DNA of 6,724 nucleotides from Treponema sp. (GTDB taxonomy: Bacteria; Spirochaetota; Spirochaetia; Treponematales; Breznakiellaceae): assembly GCA_009785545.1 (NCBI GenBank), contig WQWD01000135.1, positions 1 to 6,724 on the forward strand, written 5' to 3'. The notes beneath the pieces are model-generated. The model was not told the origin of the DNA and searched no databases. It worked only from the letters and a program-made list of their open reading frames with translations. The position numbers and the translations under genes are program-made. Shown here one piece after another: positions 6,657-6,724 of the stretch; the stretch's first letter is position 1, and every line of letters starts with the position of its first letter.

Positions 6657-6724
6657 GGTATATAATTTTAGTGTTCTACCTTATTCAAATGGCACGTTAA
6701 CCGAAGTAGACAGAATATACATTA
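6657..6724. other. Non-coding tail after the terminator; no gene identified
   Basis: No convincing reading frame is seen on the + strand; the ATG at 6689 meets a stop after three codons. A TATAAT (6661-6666), also readable as an extended -10 with TGG at 6656-6658, could be a promoter for a gene to the right, but no acceptable -35 lies at the right distance. On the - strand a short frame open to the window edge ends with a TAA at 6683-6681 and could be the last residues of a convergent gene. Neither reading is strong. Confidence 0.3.

Overview
The window looks like chromosomal DNA of a low-GC (roughly 40%), AT-leaning bacterium. It carries the distal part of a cell-elongation (rod-shape) operon: the 3' end of mreC, then mreD, a class B penicillin-binding protein 2 gene (mrdA/pbp2) and rodA, followed by a large radical SAM gene. 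All run on the + strand. The order mreC-mreD-pbp2-rodA, the long RodA and the fused radical SAM/DUF2344 protein suggest a spirochaete, most likely Treponema-like. This is an inference from gene order and protein style; no ribosomal RNA or other taxonomic marker is present.

Layout: mreC tail (2-352), mreD (355-852, GTG start), mrdA (856-2685), rodA (2689-3999), radical SAM protein with a C-terminal DUF2344 domain (4021-6546). The gaps are 2, 3, 3 and 21 bases, no promoter or terminator is evident between the genes, and mreD and mrdA have good Shine-Dalgarno sites lying inside or against the preceding gene. A single transcript is therefore likely. MreC and MreD are the scaffold and membrane partner of the elongasome, RodA is the SEDS glycan polymerase, and PBP2 is its transpeptidase partner. 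Together they build the side wall under MreB guidance; mreB would be expected just upstream of the window. The radical SAM protein has no established reaction, and its place at the end of this operon is a contextual clue only.

The most unusual part is the end of the operon. Between about 6507 and 6656 there is a dense run of secondary structure: a 16-base perfect palindrome inside the last codons, a 13-bp perfect hairpin that contains the stop codon, a directly abutting 12-bp perfect hairpin with exactly the same 8-base loop, and one base later a GC-rich, Y-shaped element (10-bp outer stem holding two small hairpins) followed by a T-rich tract. The last piece is a plausible Rho-independent terminator. 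The whole run may be a dispersed palindromic (REP-like) element or a composite of several. The final ~70 bases hold no recognisable gene. I see no complete new defence or mobile system in this window; the structured 3' array is the best candidate for something undescribed.
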